Part shown: one piece after another, positions 1-12,057 of the stretch | Numbering within the stretch: the stretch's first letter is position 1 | Layout of the letters: every line of letters begins with the position of its first letter | Program-made: the position numbers and the translations under genes | NCBI GenBank assembly: GCA_011109175.1 | Contig: RDEW01000010.1 | Location: 541,837 to 605,836 of the forward strand | Source: Dicyema japonicum | Lineage: Eukaryota; Dicyemida; Rhombozoa; Dicyemidae | Reading direction: 5' to 3' | DNA length: 64,000 bases | Notes under the pieces: generated by a model | Database searches by the model: none | Told to the model about the DNA's origin: nothing | Seen by the model: only the letters and a program-made list of their open reading frames with translations

Positions 1-219
1 GGCAGTGAATGAATGGCTATTGACATATTGTGGCACAAAATAGTTGTGAGGAAATAAACAACAGCTGTGTAAAAAAGTGGGTTAACCTAAGGAAACAGGA
101 AATAATTTTTTATTACTAACTATGCCACATAGCGCCAACGTTAGTGTGGTATGAAATTTTTTGTTTTTCTTCTGTTTCTCATTTTCCTTTTTGTCTCCAG
201 GGAGCTTGAATTGTTAGCG

Positions 220-440
220 TGCGTCATGTGGTTCACCATCTCTGGAGGCGTCAGATATAATCTTAAATTATATCTAAAAGGACCATTAGTTAACAACCAT
301 CCTGAGGAGTTCAACCGGACGTCACTTCCTTCAAGTCCGAGCTTGCGAAGACTGTTGAGGGAGGCCGGGGTCACATGAATTTTTTTTAATTCTGGCTATG
401 ACGGTGTTTTTTTGGTTCAATAAATTTAATTCAACAAATG
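220..440 (+). mobile_element. Short non-autonomous LINE derivative with ribozyme-like 5' end
   Basis: A LINE head is joined directly to a LINE tail. The 5' part (220-285) folds like the ribozyme heads of the other copies: P1 220-225 with 247-252, P2 229-234 with 280-285, and a perfect 9-bp P4 hairpin at 253-261/267-275. An ATG at 226 opens a short frame ending in GVT-stop at 378, matching the GIT-stop C-terminus of the full LINEs. After the stop come a GGTGTTTTTTTGGTTCAATAAA-like tail and a poly-A-rich end. Endonuclease and RT are absent. About 25 bases upstream (ending TTGAATTGTTAGCG) are shared with the inverted copy near 54830, so the unit may start before 220. Confidence 0.6.
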
Positions 441-2215
441 CGTGACGCAAAAGGATTGTAACATCTCTCATTGTAATCGATTTCTTTAAAATCACAAAAT
501 TAATCCGAATCGAACAACCAATGAGTTAATTTAATATCATGGGATGATCCACCAAAGACTGGATGTTTAAGCTCAGCTGTTGAAGACAATAGAGAATAGG
601 ATGCAACATTTCTGAATGTAAACACTCTAAACTGTTGTGTTTCCTAGAATAAAGGTAACATTTTCTTGATCCCAAAAGTTGCTGAACAAGAGTCGATCCA
701 GATCCTACGTGCATGGAGACTTCAATAGTTCTAATCTTCGGATTTCTGATTTCTCCTGAATTCGTCACTTTGTTGATGTTTCGAGCATGAAGACAAGGGT
801 TTTCATCTGTCGTAAAGTTATGTAGACATTGTCTGCAATAGTGGTACGTCACCAACTAGGTCCCCCGATCAATTAATCACTTGGCTGACCGAAATACTCA
901 ATTTTTAAATTTAAACATCAATTCAACGAAATTGTTATGGGTGTGACATAGATAATTAAACTATTTTAAAAATTGGAATTATCCACCTATTTTGCTTTAA
1001 AATTAATACAGTGATGAATATGATGACGAGTGGGATAATGAGTTCATTTCCAGTCACATTCATAAATTTATCTCCACGCATCCGCTTAAATGATCGATCA
1101 TCTGCATGAATCCGGTGGTTGTCTGTAAACATCTATCCATGTATGCGAGAATTATGTAATCTTCATAGAATAGCTCCCAAGCCATCTTTTCAATTTGCTT
1201 GGAATATCTGAGGCAAAGACCTTGCTTGTAAGTATCTCTCCTAAGATTGAGTTAAAAAAGCATACAAAAGTGTTTTGACCCCATGTTTGCATTGCGAGCC
1301 CTCCGAAATGAATCTTTTTAGTGTTGTGAGGTGAGTTGCCACTGAGATCTCTTTTGAAGTCGAAATGAGGCCATGGGAAAACATGGACGGACAGTATTTC
1401 ATTATTTTGTTAAGTTAATATCGGTTATTCTCCACATTTTGAAAGGCTTTTTTGCTTGACGTGAGTCTTTACCAGTTACGTTCTTGTCTTTTTTGACATT
1501 GTTAATTAGTCTTTTCGCCCAATGAGCGGGTTCCATCCATGACTTTGTATTTGTCTCTGTAGGCTTTTGATAAGATTTCTCTTTTTCTTATATAGTCATT
1601 GTGCAGTCGATCGACGTCTATTAATAGGACGATATACTTTATAATATAGCGTCAATTAACAAACCCACTAATTGGACAATAGAAAGGCGTGGATAATTTA
1701 CCTGTAAATTATCTTTTCGTATTTGAGGTATGTCGCAGAAAAGGTTGCTTGATAGGTTGTCCACTCTCACTAAATTTCGGTCGTCGTTCTAGTGGAGTGC
1801 CTACAGTGATATAAACTCTAAGTTGTAGCCGGTGACTCTTTTTACAGCTTCTATATTATGAATAACTTGTAGGAGAGAACGTGAAATTGCTATTGATCAC
1901 GGCGCACTTTCACAAGTCAGTATCGGCTGAATAATTTAGTTGGAGACGGTGGAGAAATATTGCATCCCAGTGTTTTTAAAATGTTATTTAAAATTGTAAT
2001 CCTCATCATTACTGACGTCATCCACTTTTCCAAACCTTTAGCGAGAGTCTTTCGGTCAAACTTGACTGATTGTATGCTTGACGTGATGTATTAAAGGGAT
2101 ACTTGTGTTATTACTGATAACTTATTAGAGTCAGTTTATATGCATTAACTCTTGGCCAAAGAAAATCTCAATCAATAAATCACACAGACTTACTGATTGT
2201 GGACCAATAAGTCTG
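441..2215. other. No recognisable gene
   Basis: AT-rich sequence with no conserved protein family seen on either strand. The longest open frame (526-855, minus, 109 codons) is Cys/His-containing but I do not recognise it. It has no plausible splice-extended reading frame that I could follow. Confidence 0.4.
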
Positions 2216-2218
2216 GAC

Positions 2219-2515
2219 GTACTTGAAGCCCGCCGGTGCCTTTTTGGACATATTCTACGGATGGGTGATCTGATACCATGCAATACCGCCATAGAAGAAT
2301 TTTTCGGCCATACTGTATCTCCTGAATTCAGAGGACGTCCAAAAAGTTGTCTTCCAAGGACAATTGCGGATGATTAAGCAGTGATCGAAGGCTGACTGAT
2401 CGATGCAGACGATGTGGACGAAATCAGGAAACGAGCACGACAGCGAAAAGGATGGAGAAGACCAACGGAAAAGATAATCGAAAAACATGGCACAAGCAAA
2501 ACCATAAACAATGTT
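2219..2515 (+). mobile_element. 3' end of a LINE reverse transcriptase (fragment)
   Basis: The plus-strand translation reads GHILRMGD near 2245-2270, followed by a GRP and a R..RQRKGWRRP stretch. This is the usual C-terminus after the RT domain in RTE/CR1-like LINEs (GHVLRM, then GRP, then DR..WR). One internal stop is present, and nothing of the RT core lies upstream. Confidence 0.55.
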
Positions 2516-2519
2516 TAAG

Positions 2520-3170
2520 CGCGGATGTGCTTTAACTAACTAACTAAATAGCATCGTTGAGGAAGCTTCAAATATTACTTGATCGAACAATGGGATCAGA
2601 GTATCCAACATTTCCTTTAAGACCGGAATGTTTGTTAATATTCTTCATCCTAGATAGCAATGACTATATCATATATGTAGAAGAGCATTAACCAGTTTTA
2701 GTTACTAGATTGTAGCATATCATGCATGAGAAGGTTGAAGAGAGCCACTAAACGAGAAACTCCATTGGTCAGGAGACATGTCTTTAATTTCATGTTGTTA
2801 CAGATTGCTTGCCCTCGTCTTTTGCACGGCGTGTGAGTTCCTGTAGAAAATCAATAATGAGGTATCATTAATGACGGGGTTACTCGTCAAGCGGGAAGAA
2901 TCGTAAATGCATGGAACCTTCATCCTAAATAAACAGCAATGAGATTCAAATCCTGAAGCATCTGGAATCTCCCCGACACATACGACATGAGCCATCTTGG
3001 TATCACACATCAAAAATTAATAATGGATACTCCAACAAAATAAATTTTATTTCAAATTTTAAAAATTTAAGTTGAATTAGATAAAATGAAAATTATATAA
3101 AATTGGTTATTAAATCAAAATATATTTAAAAACTTTATTATCATTTTTGACACATACGGTCATTGTGGTC
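2520..3170. other. No recognisable gene
   Basis: Intergenic sequence upstream of the Vps39 gene. A 71-codon minus-strand open frame at 2798-3013 has no family that I recognise. The last 150 bases are strongly AT-rich and may include the promoter region. Confidence 0.35.
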
Positions 3171-3174
3171 ATAA

Positions 3175-6100
3175 ATGACGAGCGATAATAAACACCATAG
3201 GCCATTTAAAATGTGCTCACCATCCGAGAAGATAAACCATACAATAGACTGCATAACCTGCTACGAAAAGTCAAGTGATAGCGGGAAAAGTCAAGTCGGT
3301 AACTAATTCATAAATGACCTAAAAGAAACCATAGTTTTTGTTGGGACACGAAATGGCTCATTACTTGAGTATCGTGCTGATATTCTGAACGGTAATTTTT
3401 ATTTAAAAACAGTAAGGTTATTTTACCCTGGATTTGGTTAACTCGCAGAAAAATTTCTCAAAGAAACCGATCGTAAATTTTTTCTCATTTTAGATTCAAC
3501 TTTTAGCCTTATACGACCAGAATCATTTGGTCTGCCTTACAGGTATTGTTAATTTTCTTAACCAAGACGGCTTCGTCTGGATTTACAACCTCACGGACAG
3601 ATCTCTAATCCAAAAAGTGAATGAGACCAAAGGAGCGATATTATTCACACTGGAACACGTTTTTGAAGTGATTTATTTTAGAGAGTCGTCGATATTAAAA
3701 GAAAAAAGTATCCTGGTCGGATTTGCATTCTTCTGAACCGCACTATCGAGCTCTACCACTGGAAGTCCCGATATATATACCTGGTTTTCTTTTCTTTATC
3801 ACGTGCAGAGAAGTTTCATTGTTGTAGAGCAGCCCAAATGTCTTCTTTGGCACCTAAGAAACATTTTCATCGGTTTAAAGAGCGATTATTATCGCGTTAA
3901 CGTGAAAATCGTATTTACGCCGTAGATCAACGACGGATCCGTTAAGGAAATTTTCTCAGAGGGATATTCTCCGTACCCGGCCATTGAGGCCGTTGGGAGT
4001 TCGTCTTTGGCTTTTTCCCGTGATAAGGCGACCTACTTAATCACGGATTTTGATGGAGTTCACCAAACAATAAACTGGACGGAATCTCCTTATAATATAG
4101 GTATTCCTTCGTTTTTTTAAGGAGTAAGCTTTTTTCTCTCCGTTTTTGGTTGGATTTATGTACAACAAGGTGGTAGTCTACGAAATGGACAGCTTTACCT
4201 TGATCGATAACATTGAAACTAAGAAAACCTTCAAATCATTTTGCAAGACCTCCAAGGCAATATTTCTCTCGACCTCCGACGGGATCTACGCGCTCTCCCT
4301 GGTTCCAATTTTCCAGCAGATCAACACTCTTTTGCAGTCACACAACTTTTCATTGGCGATAAGAATTCAGGTATTTGGTGTCCCTATTTCAGAACGACAT
4401 TGGAGAAAGGTCAACGGACGACATCGTCTACAGGAGGATCAACCAGAGGAAGGCGTTTCATCTGTTTTCCAATCGCCATTATGACGAGGCCTTTCAAACT
4501 TTTAAATTCCTGGACATCGGTGATTTCACTATCCTCATTTCAGATCCTCTCCACATCATCGGGATTTACTGGAAGCTCGTGTCAACCGAATTTCTCACAA
4601 GGGCGAACATTCCCCAATTCAACTTGGACATTGAAGAAAACATCATTTACAGTACTCAGTCTCTCGCTGCTCTCATTAAATTTCTATACTCCGTTTAATT
4701 CCTGTCTTCAACAAAGTACCGGGTAAAACTGGAAAATGGACTAAAGATCGGCTGTTATCCGCTTTTTGGCGACGTATCAATGGTTTACTCTTCACTTTCC
4801 ACGATTATTGACACTATACTGCTTAGTTGCCATATTCGGGTACATATTAAACCTTTCTTGGCAGATCGATGACCGAATAGTGGTTTCCTTACTACGAGTT
4901 AAGAACAGCTGCGACATCAGCGAGTCTGAGCGAATTTTAGAAGGAAGTGACCACGTGAACGAGCTCTTGATTCTCTACAGAATCAATAATCTCCATCTTA
5001 GGGGTTTTATGAGCTTTAAACATTCCAGCATTCAACCTGTTACAAAATAGAATCACAGTAAGCTGGAGTCCGACGTTTCCGCGATTTCGGATCTTCAGTT
5101 ATATGTCGAATATTTGGAGTTAATGGGTTTTATTTATTTTTACTAATTTAGAGACACATAACCGGTCTATAGTGTTTCAACAGCTCATGTGGATCTGGGA
5201 CTTGTGCAAATGGGAGAAAGGGATCCTTCATGTTAAATGTTCACATTTTACTCCCAGATTTTGACAAGTCATCTTATGAGTGAGACAAATCAGCTCCAAC
5301 TTAGAGTTCTGCAGTTTATCGACGAGAAAATTCCGTCTCTCAGACTGAAATACCTCGTTTTTTTGATTCTGTAATTCTCAGGAAAAGCAGGTCCTTGAAT
5401 TCGACACTAAGGAAAGATACCTGCACGAGGAACTATGCACAATGTACATGGACATCATTAACAGTGAAAATTCGCCTGAACCGATTCTCAGGGACAATTT
5501 TAAAACTCTTCTGAGCTCTTCCAATCTGTATGAACCAACCGAAGTTATGAATCGTCTCCCAAAGATCGGATTTTATGAGGAAAAGAGCGTCGTTTATGAA
5601 AAGATGGGCCTTCACACTGCAGCCCTGGCAGTAATAATCTTCGTCCTAGACGACTATAAAAATGCTCTTAGGTTACCTTAAATTTTGTACTTTAGATATT
5701 GCGGGCGTCATAAGGAGGAAAATGTATTTCAAGTTCTTATTTTAGCTTTACAACATATTGTTTGTGTTGCTAACCCGGAAGGAGGAGGAACACATTGATC
5801 CCGAGTTTATGGACAAGGATGTCACGAACTTTATGACTGACATGCTGAACCATCACTCGGATAAGCTGGACTGTTCTATTGTATAAGCTCGATATTAAAT
5901 TTTTAGGTCTTGAACAGTATAAGTGAGGATGTTCTCCTAGAGAAGGTTGGGGGATATTTGTCAAAAGTCCTGAATTACCGCCAGAAAAGCAGTTTCCGTA
6001 TGAGAAAGCATCTTACTGAGCATTTTTCGGCACTGGTTTTGGAGATTTTCTGTATTTAGGCGATGGAGGATCATCGAAGGACTTCAACGACGTGTGTTAC

Positions 6101-6212
6101 TATAACAACGGGCACTATATGTGCTGGTTGTTCTAAGAATATTGGACAGTCTGCCTTTGTTTTACTGCCAGATGGGTCCCTGCAACATTATTTTTGTTAC
6201 TCAAAATCATGA
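3175..6212 (+). CDS. VPS39: Vps39/Vam6-like HOPS/CORVET tethering subunit (multi-exon)
   Basis: Vps39 is the HOPS-complex subunit that helps tether late endosomes and lysosomes through Rab7. Spliced exons give a CNH-type N-terminus (FVGTRNGSLLEYR near 3330; KGAILFT near 3640, close to KGASLFT of vertebrate Vps39), the linker QINTLLQSHNFSLA (about 4320), the repeat segment AFHLFSNRHYDEAF (about 4465), SESERILEG (about 4920), and KMGLHTAALAVIIFVLDDYKNAL (about 5600-5670). The end is a zinc-binding CxxC ... HYFC cluster (6118-6200) before TGA at 6210. Introns are about 20-30 bp; the first is 3299-3325 and splicing it joins codon halves to GAA. I chose the ATG at 3175 because it opens the first exon in frame; an in-frame ATG at 3211 is possible. 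No clear defects were seen, but not every exon junction was resolved. Confidence 0.85.
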
Positions 6213-6219
6213 TTTTTTT

Positions 6220-6560
6220 TATTTTTAATATATTATTTCTTTATTTTATGTCTCAAGATCTCAGATAACTTATGTTCTGAGAGGTATATTAGTCAGTTTC
6301 TACTCCTCGGCTGCCAGTAGGTTGATAATAGATTAATAGTCAACGATGTTTATTTTCCAAAAATGTAAAACACCCCTTCCGATAAGGAGTAGGTAATGTT
6401 TTCATCTTGAGCAGATCTCACATTTTATTTTAAGAAGTAATTACATTAATTAATTAGTTATCTAGCACATCCTTCTTTTACAAAAATCTTTACCAGCCAT
6501 TTACATGACTTCCACTTTCTCTTCGCCTCGCCAATATAATGAGTTGTCCGCTCTTCCAGT
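6220..6560. other. Intergenic spacer
   Basis: AT-rich sequence between the Vps39 stop and the first retroelement fragment. I see no gene in it. Confidence 0.4.
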
Positions 6561-6915
6561 CGAATAATCAACTCAGGAAATTTGTGTCAACAGATCAAGA
6601 TTAAAAAATATGGTGGAATTAGAGATCGTTTTCGTTTTGTACCGGTGGAAATCAAAATGTCTGGTCCTGCGGGAAGTATCACAGCCTCTTTCCTGAAGAA
6701 AATCGAGGGGAAATTGGCCCGTTGTAAAAAAAACGTGCGGGAAGCGGTCTGGCTGAGGCAACGAATTGGGATTGCAGTTGTCTGCGGAAACACTTATTAC
6801 GTAATGTCAGCATCCACTCTTCCTCGTTAATGTCAATAAATAATATTTTATTTAAAAAAAACACACAAAACTGATGTTTGAATTTTGCGAGAGACTAGGC
6901 TTATTAAATCTTTAT
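6561..6915 (+). mobile_element. Retroelement C-terminal domain, copy 1
   Basis: An open frame at 6582-6830 carries FRFVPVEIKMSGPAGSI, then REAVWLRQRIGIAVVCGN. This is the FVPVAVET...G / WLRQR.SIAV.RGN domain found at the C-terminus of many invertebrate non-LTR retrotransposon proteins. The RT is missing. The copy runs into a 155-base N gap and is nearly identical to the sequence just after that gap. Confidence 0.6.
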
Positions 6916-7070
6916 NNNNNNNNNNNNNNNNNNNNNNNNNNNNNNNNNNNNNNNNNNNNNNNNNNNNNNNNNNNNNNNNNNNNNNNNNNNNNNNNNNNNN
7001 NNNNNNNNNNNNNNNNNNNNNNNNNNNNNNNNNNNNNNNNNNNNNNNNNNNNNNNNNNNNNNNNNNNNNN
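6916..7070. other. Assembly gap of 155 N
   Basis: Unsequenced stretch. It is flanked on both sides by the same roughly 350-bp retroelement fragment. Confidence 0.99.
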
Positions 7071-7428
7071 GAACAATCAACTCAGGAAATTACGTGTCAC
7101 AAATCAAGATTAAAGAATATGGTGGAATTAGAGATCGTTTTCGTTTTGTACCGGTGGAAATCAAAATGTCTGGTCCTGCGGGAAGTATCACAGCCTCTTT
7201 CCTGAAGAAAATCGAGGGGAAATTGGCCCATTGTAAAAAAAACGTGCGGGAAGCGGTCTGGCTGAGGCAACGAATTAGGATTGCAGTTGTCCGCGGAAAC
7301 ACTTATTACGTAATGTCAGCATCTACTTTTCCTTGTTAATGTCAATAAATAATATTTTATTTAAAAAAAACACACAAGACTGATGTTTGAATTTCGCGAG
7401 AGACTAGGCTTATTAAATCTTTATTTAC
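7071..7428 (+). mobile_element. Retroelement C-terminal domain, copy 2
   Basis: Near-identical to 6561-6915 (differences such as ATTGGG versus ATTAGG and CTGCGG versus CCGCGG). It has the same protein domain (FVPVEIKMSGP ... WLRQRIRIAVVRGN), the same stop, and the same AATAATATTTTATTT tail. Either a tandem repeat or two alleles or contig ends placed on both sides of the gap. Confidence 0.6.
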
Positions 7429-7599
7429 TAAACTTGCTTTGCAATTCCCTGTCAAAAAAAGTTCCTACTACAGCTTGGACATTAATAATAGCCCATGTAT
7501 TTTTTTAGTAAAGGCATTTAAATGCATCGCCAAGTTCTCTCTGGTGTAATTGAGACTGAGTGGATAAAATATTTTCGATTATATAAAAAACGGAAAAAA

Positions 7600-7960
7600 A
7601 CTCTTGTCTGAGACGTTACCAGACCGACAGGTTTACCTCTTGCAACCTACCTGTTCTGCCGCTGAGAAGGCCGAAAAGATGAAACGGGAAAAGTACGCAG
7701 TCCTACCAAAGGATTTTTTGTTTGTTCCACTCGCCGTTGAGACGTCTGGTTCCCTTTCGCCTGCGACGCAGGAATTCTTGAGTCGTCTAGGGAATCGGAT
7801 CGCTACACGAACAGGAGACCTTCGTGAGCGTTGCTGGTTATTTGAGCGAATTTCGCTCGCCATCCTGAGAGGAAATAGCCACGCAGTCAGGGCAGCCTTT
7901 ATATAACCGTTTACACTCTTTTTTTGCAGTAATAAAAGTTATTAAATAAACTCTATATAA
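7600..7960 (+). mobile_element. Retroelement C-terminal domain, divergent copy 3
   Basis: An open frame at 7604-7906 reads KREKYAVLPKDFLFVPLAVET, then ATRTGDLRERCWLFERISLAILRGNSHAV. It is the best-preserved instance of the domain here and ends at a stop followed by an AATAAA-rich tail. The last 70 bases recur near 50425-50500. The upstream RT is absent. Confidence 0.65.
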
Positions 7961-8110
7961 GAGAAAGATTTTGTAAACAAACAAAAATTATTGTTAGTTC
8001 TCTATCGAAAATCTTAGAACTGTAATGAGATTGTTTATCTCATCGTTGTCATTTATTTAATAATGATGTATTGAAGACTATTTCTGTGGTGAAGAATAAT
8101 CATTGAACCA

Positions 8111-8181
8111 GCACCGTTGGTCTAATGGTATGATGTTCGCTTCCCATGTGAACGATCCGGGTTCGATTCCCGGGTGGCGCA
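8111..8181 (+). tRNA. tRNA-Gly (anticodon CCC)
   Basis: The 71-nt sequence folds as a cloverleaf: acceptor GCACCGT with GTGGCGC (one A-C mismatch), D arm with GGTCTAATGGTAT, anticodon stem TTCGC/GTGAA around loop TTCCCAT (anticodon CCC), T arm CCGGG-TTCGATT-CCCGG, and discriminator A. It resembles eukaryotic glycine tRNAs of the CCC class. No intron is present. Internal A and B boxes (GGTCTAATGG and GGTTCGATTCC) are recognisable, so it may be an active pol III gene. Confidence 0.9.
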
Positions 8182-8409
8182 TTTTTCCTCAACCGCGAAT
8201 CCTTTTTCTTAAGGGACTCTTCCAAACCACGAAATTTGTTTTTAATATCGGATCTCTAATCAAATGCCTGAGTCAAGATGAGAGCACGTCTCAACCACGT
8301 GGAGCCTCTGAAAGTCATAATGCCTTGGCAAAAAGACCGTACAGGTCCATCTGCAAAGATAAATATGAAAGGCTTCTAACCCATAAAACCAACACTGACG
8401 TGCCTGTTT

Positions 8410-8690
8410 AGTCACTGGAAGATGCGTGGCGGACGATTGATGCCCTTCCAGTCAGTAACGTCGGGACCCACCTTATTGACGATACTGTCCGGTTCCATTC
8501 GAGGAGGAAAATCATTTGTATGGGATGCTACGTGCATCGACCCCGTTTTTCCATCCAACATTGTCGAGAGCACGGTAGACACATTGTATGACGCGGAAAA
8601 AGCAATGAAAGCAAGCAAGGAAAAAATATGTGTAATCACTACCAGGCGAACTATTAGGTGTAGATATGTCTCTATAGCATTAGGCTAAGA
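8410..8690 (+). mobile_element. Retroelement C-terminal region fragment (WDxTxxD segment)
   Basis: The open frame at 8422-8688 contains SIRGGKSFVWDATCIDPV, matching the G.SLVWDVT..D segment that precedes the FVPVAVET domain in invertebrate non-LTR elements (compare 23607 onwards). It is interrupted afterwards. A PD-(D/E)xK-like nuclease role has a plausible motif pattern but is inference. Confidence 0.5.
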
Positions 8691-8699
8691 CGAGTCTCT

Positions 8700-9195
8700 G
8701 TTGGAGCTTGTCGGGATCACGTGAGTAGGTACTTTTATGTTACCGTGGTTTTCTGAATTTTAATTTAATAATTTTTAAGTAAGAGAACTTGGGTTCATTT
8801 GTTACAGTTGCAGGCAGTTTAATCCAAATTTCTAACTAATTTTTGCATTTCGGGTCTTTTTCCGAAAAGTGGCCACTCATTCATGCCTCAAATGATCCAC
8901 GACTGGGTTTCTAGTAACGCTATCAAGGCTTTGTTTTCAATAAGCTTCCCATGTATCCGCCTCCGAACATCGATAGAATGAAACTCATTAAACAAAGAAA
9001 AATTAAATTCATTTAACGGGCCTCACTGTGGTCCCCATACATACAAGATTATATAAAAAATCGGACTCGTCAGTGCCTCTTCCCGTTTTCTTTTAAATTA
9101 CAAGACGGGTAATTTATTTTTTTGCCCTGGTCCATCAATTTCCCCATTGTAGCAGATCATTTAACTGATATCTGAAACCTCCATTTTTGTAAGAA
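8700..9195. other. No recognisable gene
   Basis: AT-rich spacer between retroelement fragments. Nothing conserved was seen on either strand. Confidence 0.35.
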
Positions 9196-9199
9196 CATA

Positions 9200-9560
9200 A
9201 GGGCATCCGTGGATACCATCGAGAGTCTAAGACAGCACAGTGTAGAATATGTCAATCCGATCTGGATTTTCGCGGTTATGCCCATTGGTGGGAGCGTTAA
9301 CATTTATTATTGCTGCTAATTTATTGATAATCCATATTTGGATTATACAAATCCTGTCATTGTTTTTCCAAATCTTTTCTATTGTAAAGTCCATACCACA
9401 GTGCCTACAATCTGGTCCCATAAACATCTTATCAAGTTTTGGCGGATACTTTAGTTTCCTGAAGGCATGCAACAACCACTCCCTAATGCTGTAGATCTTG
9501 GCTGAATTTTTCGTATTTTAGAACGGATTCCTCTACCATTGGAAGTCAATAAGCTGAAAT
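9200..9560 (-). mobile_element. RTE-like LINE endonuclease fragment
   Basis: The minus-strand frame (9475 down to 9227) contains CRHCGMDFTIEKIWKNN and AAIINVNAPT, corresponding to the HYGLGFAV and IINVYAPT blocks of AP-endonuclease domains in RTE-type LINEs. It is truncated at both ends. Confidence 0.5.
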
Positions 9561-9779
9561 TCTTTCATCCACAGTGTTTTTAGACATTACCAGCATTAAG
9601 TACTAGAGAAGGACGGCACTACCTCTACCAAGCTTATGGAATTTTATTATTTATTGTGACGACCGATTGAGAACGAGTTTAGGCTGAGAAAGAGGCGCAA
9701 AATCGATTTTGCCGTTGCGACGTAAAACCGCAAAATATATTAATTAGCCAAGTAAGAATTTTATTTTTTTAGATACAAA

Positions 9780-11190
9780 AATTTTATTTAAACACAAAAA
9801 CTAGCAGTTAACAACTGCTGGCTGCTCTCATAATTGAAAACGCATTTCCCTGACGATTTGCAAAGAAATGCGCTCAATGAGCGAGCTTTTCTTCTATTGT
9901 TTTTCTTATTCGCGATGAGCGAGCCGATCCTGTTTAGCAGGGTCAGTGCCCTGCTTCCATGATTCCTGTCGTTTCGACTGCCACTGGTTCGAGGATTAAT
10001 TGTCTCCAAGAAATGTCATGTTATGTTGTCCAATTTAGTCGTGACCGACCCTTGGAGATCTCATGAACGAGTTTCCTCACTCTCCCCGATCCGTTGCAAT
10101 TTGGAGTAGCCTTGATATAGGCATTCCTGTGACGTCTTCCACCGTGGATAGCCACCGAGTCCTTGGTAGGCCAGGTCTTCTATTCCCAGTAATATTGCTC
10201 AGCATAATGGTTCTTTCCAATGAATCAGAGCGGACAACATGCCCAAAGAACGCCAATCTGTGTTTTACGATTCTTCCCTCTAGCGAAATGTCAGTCTCTA
10301 CCCGTTTGAGTACATTGATGGTTGTTACTTTGGAGGTCCAAGGGATTCTTAGTAACCTCCTTCAGCACCACAGCTCAAAAGCATTAATTCTTCGCCTAAT
10401 CCGCCTTTTTTCAATGTCCATGATTCTGCGCCGTACAAAAAAACCAGGAACACGATTGCATTAACTAATCTGCATTTGGTCCTTATGGAAATATCTTTGT
10501 TTTTCCAAATTCTATTCATTCTCTGGAAGGTGTCTCGTCCCCATGGCAATTCGCCTCTTGATTTCTAGGCCTCCGTCACCATTCCGATTAATTATACATC
10601 CCAGAAAGACAACATTATTGCAACTCTCTATTTTCTTGTTCCCAATTTTTAGTTCCATTTATTAGCAGTAGTCATAATTTTGTCTTCTGATATTTAGCAA
10701 TAAACCAAAGACGGCGCTCTCTTCTTCTGAATCTTAGAATCAAGTTCCTGAGGCCATCCTCTGTTTCAGCCAGTAAGGTTGTATCGTCAGCATAGCGCAA
10801 AGCATGTGATCCAATACAAGTCTCCCCATTCCGTACTTTACCAACTCTGGCATTCCAGTCTCCAATAACGTCAGATATGACGAACGAAAGTGAGTCATAT
10901 GTCCCTGTCAAAACATGAGTAAAAACGCACCAAGTTCTTCAGGATTGGCATCAGCCCGGACAGCGGTCGGAGCATAAACATTGATGATAGAAATAACAGA
11001 GTTGGGGCTTTGTTCCAAACTTCAGTTGCATGACTGCAATACGATCCGAGACAGCCCATACGCGTGTCACACGGTCGTAAAGATTATTTTGGTTGAGGTG
11101 GTGACGTCCCTCTTTGAAAATATGTTCTTCTTCGCGCTTAATTACCCGTTTTCCCATTCTCTCTTGGTACTTTCAACACTCGAGGCTTGA
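9780..11190 (-). mobile_element. Internally deleted RTE-like LINE
   Basis: Read on the minus strand, an endonuclease piece (RVWAVSDRIAVMQLKF, 11157 to about 10940; GDWNARVG near 10860) jumps directly to RT motif LRYADDTTLLAETEDG (about 10810-10760) and then to IRTKCRLVNAIVFLVFLYGAESWTL (about 10480-10420). A GHV-RSDS / GLPR-WLS type tail follows to about 10010. The endonuclease-to-RT junction lacks about a thousand expected bases. Several frameshifts make it a pseudogene. Confidence 0.7.
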
Positions 11191-11390
11191 AGTTCATCAC
11201 CAAAAAACATCAACTCGCACGTGATTTATCTATCTATGGTGTCAGTATTTGCTGCATTCAAGAGACAAAGATTACAGCATATTCTATTACGAAATTGGAT
11301 GATTACTACATGATCACTTTGGAGTCTGACTTCCGACATTATGGTCTTGGATTTGCGGTACACAGGAGTGCAATGTAAAAATCTTCGCAA
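11187..11390 (+). mobile_element. RTE-like LINE endonuclease N-terminal fragment
   Basis: An open frame reads YGVSICCIQETKI, then KLDDYYMI, then HYGLGFAVHRS, the first catalytic blocks of the AP-endonuclease domain (the QETK glutamate is present). It stops after about 64 residues and is opposite in strand to its neighbour at 9780-11190. Confidence 0.6.
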
Positions 11391-12057
11391 TATACCCCCT
11401 CCCTTAAATTCTTCCTTGGTAATAAAAATCGTATACTAATAAAAGTAGGGATCACTTCCCAAGATTGCTAAAACATGTGAAGTGGAAAAACTCCACAAAT
11501 ACGACCTTCTGGCAAAGAACTAAGCACAAATTCACAAGGCCGATGGTGACAATAATTCGATTTTTTGACATGGGATGGAGTAGTAAAAAGTACTAACAAG
11601 TCCTATATGGAAAAGATTCAACGTGGATGTCTCTACAAGGGTGTACATCCAATCAATGACGATTAAAAAAACTTTAGAGAGCATGATAATCGAGATAGAC
11701 TGGGCTGAAAGTTGATAACTATGATGAGGTTACAAGAATGACTAATCATCTTATCTCAAGAGGCTCTGAACTCGGAGGTGACGACGAAGAGGAACCAGGA
11801 AAAACAGCTGTTTTGTCTAGTGATTTGGTTTTTCAAGTAATATCTGAAGGGAACAGTGAGGTGTTACAAAGAGGCCAATGCCCTAAAAAGGAGAAAATTC
11901 AGCTTGCATAGTGTTATTAAATACAATTGATTTTATTTAGTTTTAATTTATAAAGATCGCTTTACTAAATTTTTTTAATTTTTTTCTAATAAGGATATTT
12001 ATAACATTATTACAATTACATCGTAGTGGAATTTTTAAGAAGATTCCGAATTAAACG
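11391..12057. other. No recognisable gene
   Basis: Mixed-composition sequence with stops in all frames. Weak open stretches around 11740-11910 are not assignable. Confidence 0.35.

Noticed and set aside
526-855. 109-codon minus-strand frame with Cys/His residues, possible zinc-finger protein
   Set aside because: Cys/His spacing fits no finger type, and no splice-joined extension or family similarity was seen.
3262-3298. AAAAGTCAAGT motifs in the first Vps39 exon as a piece of the GGAAAAAAAGTCAAG repeat
   Set aside because: Only two short matches and no repeat core; probably chance in coding sequence.
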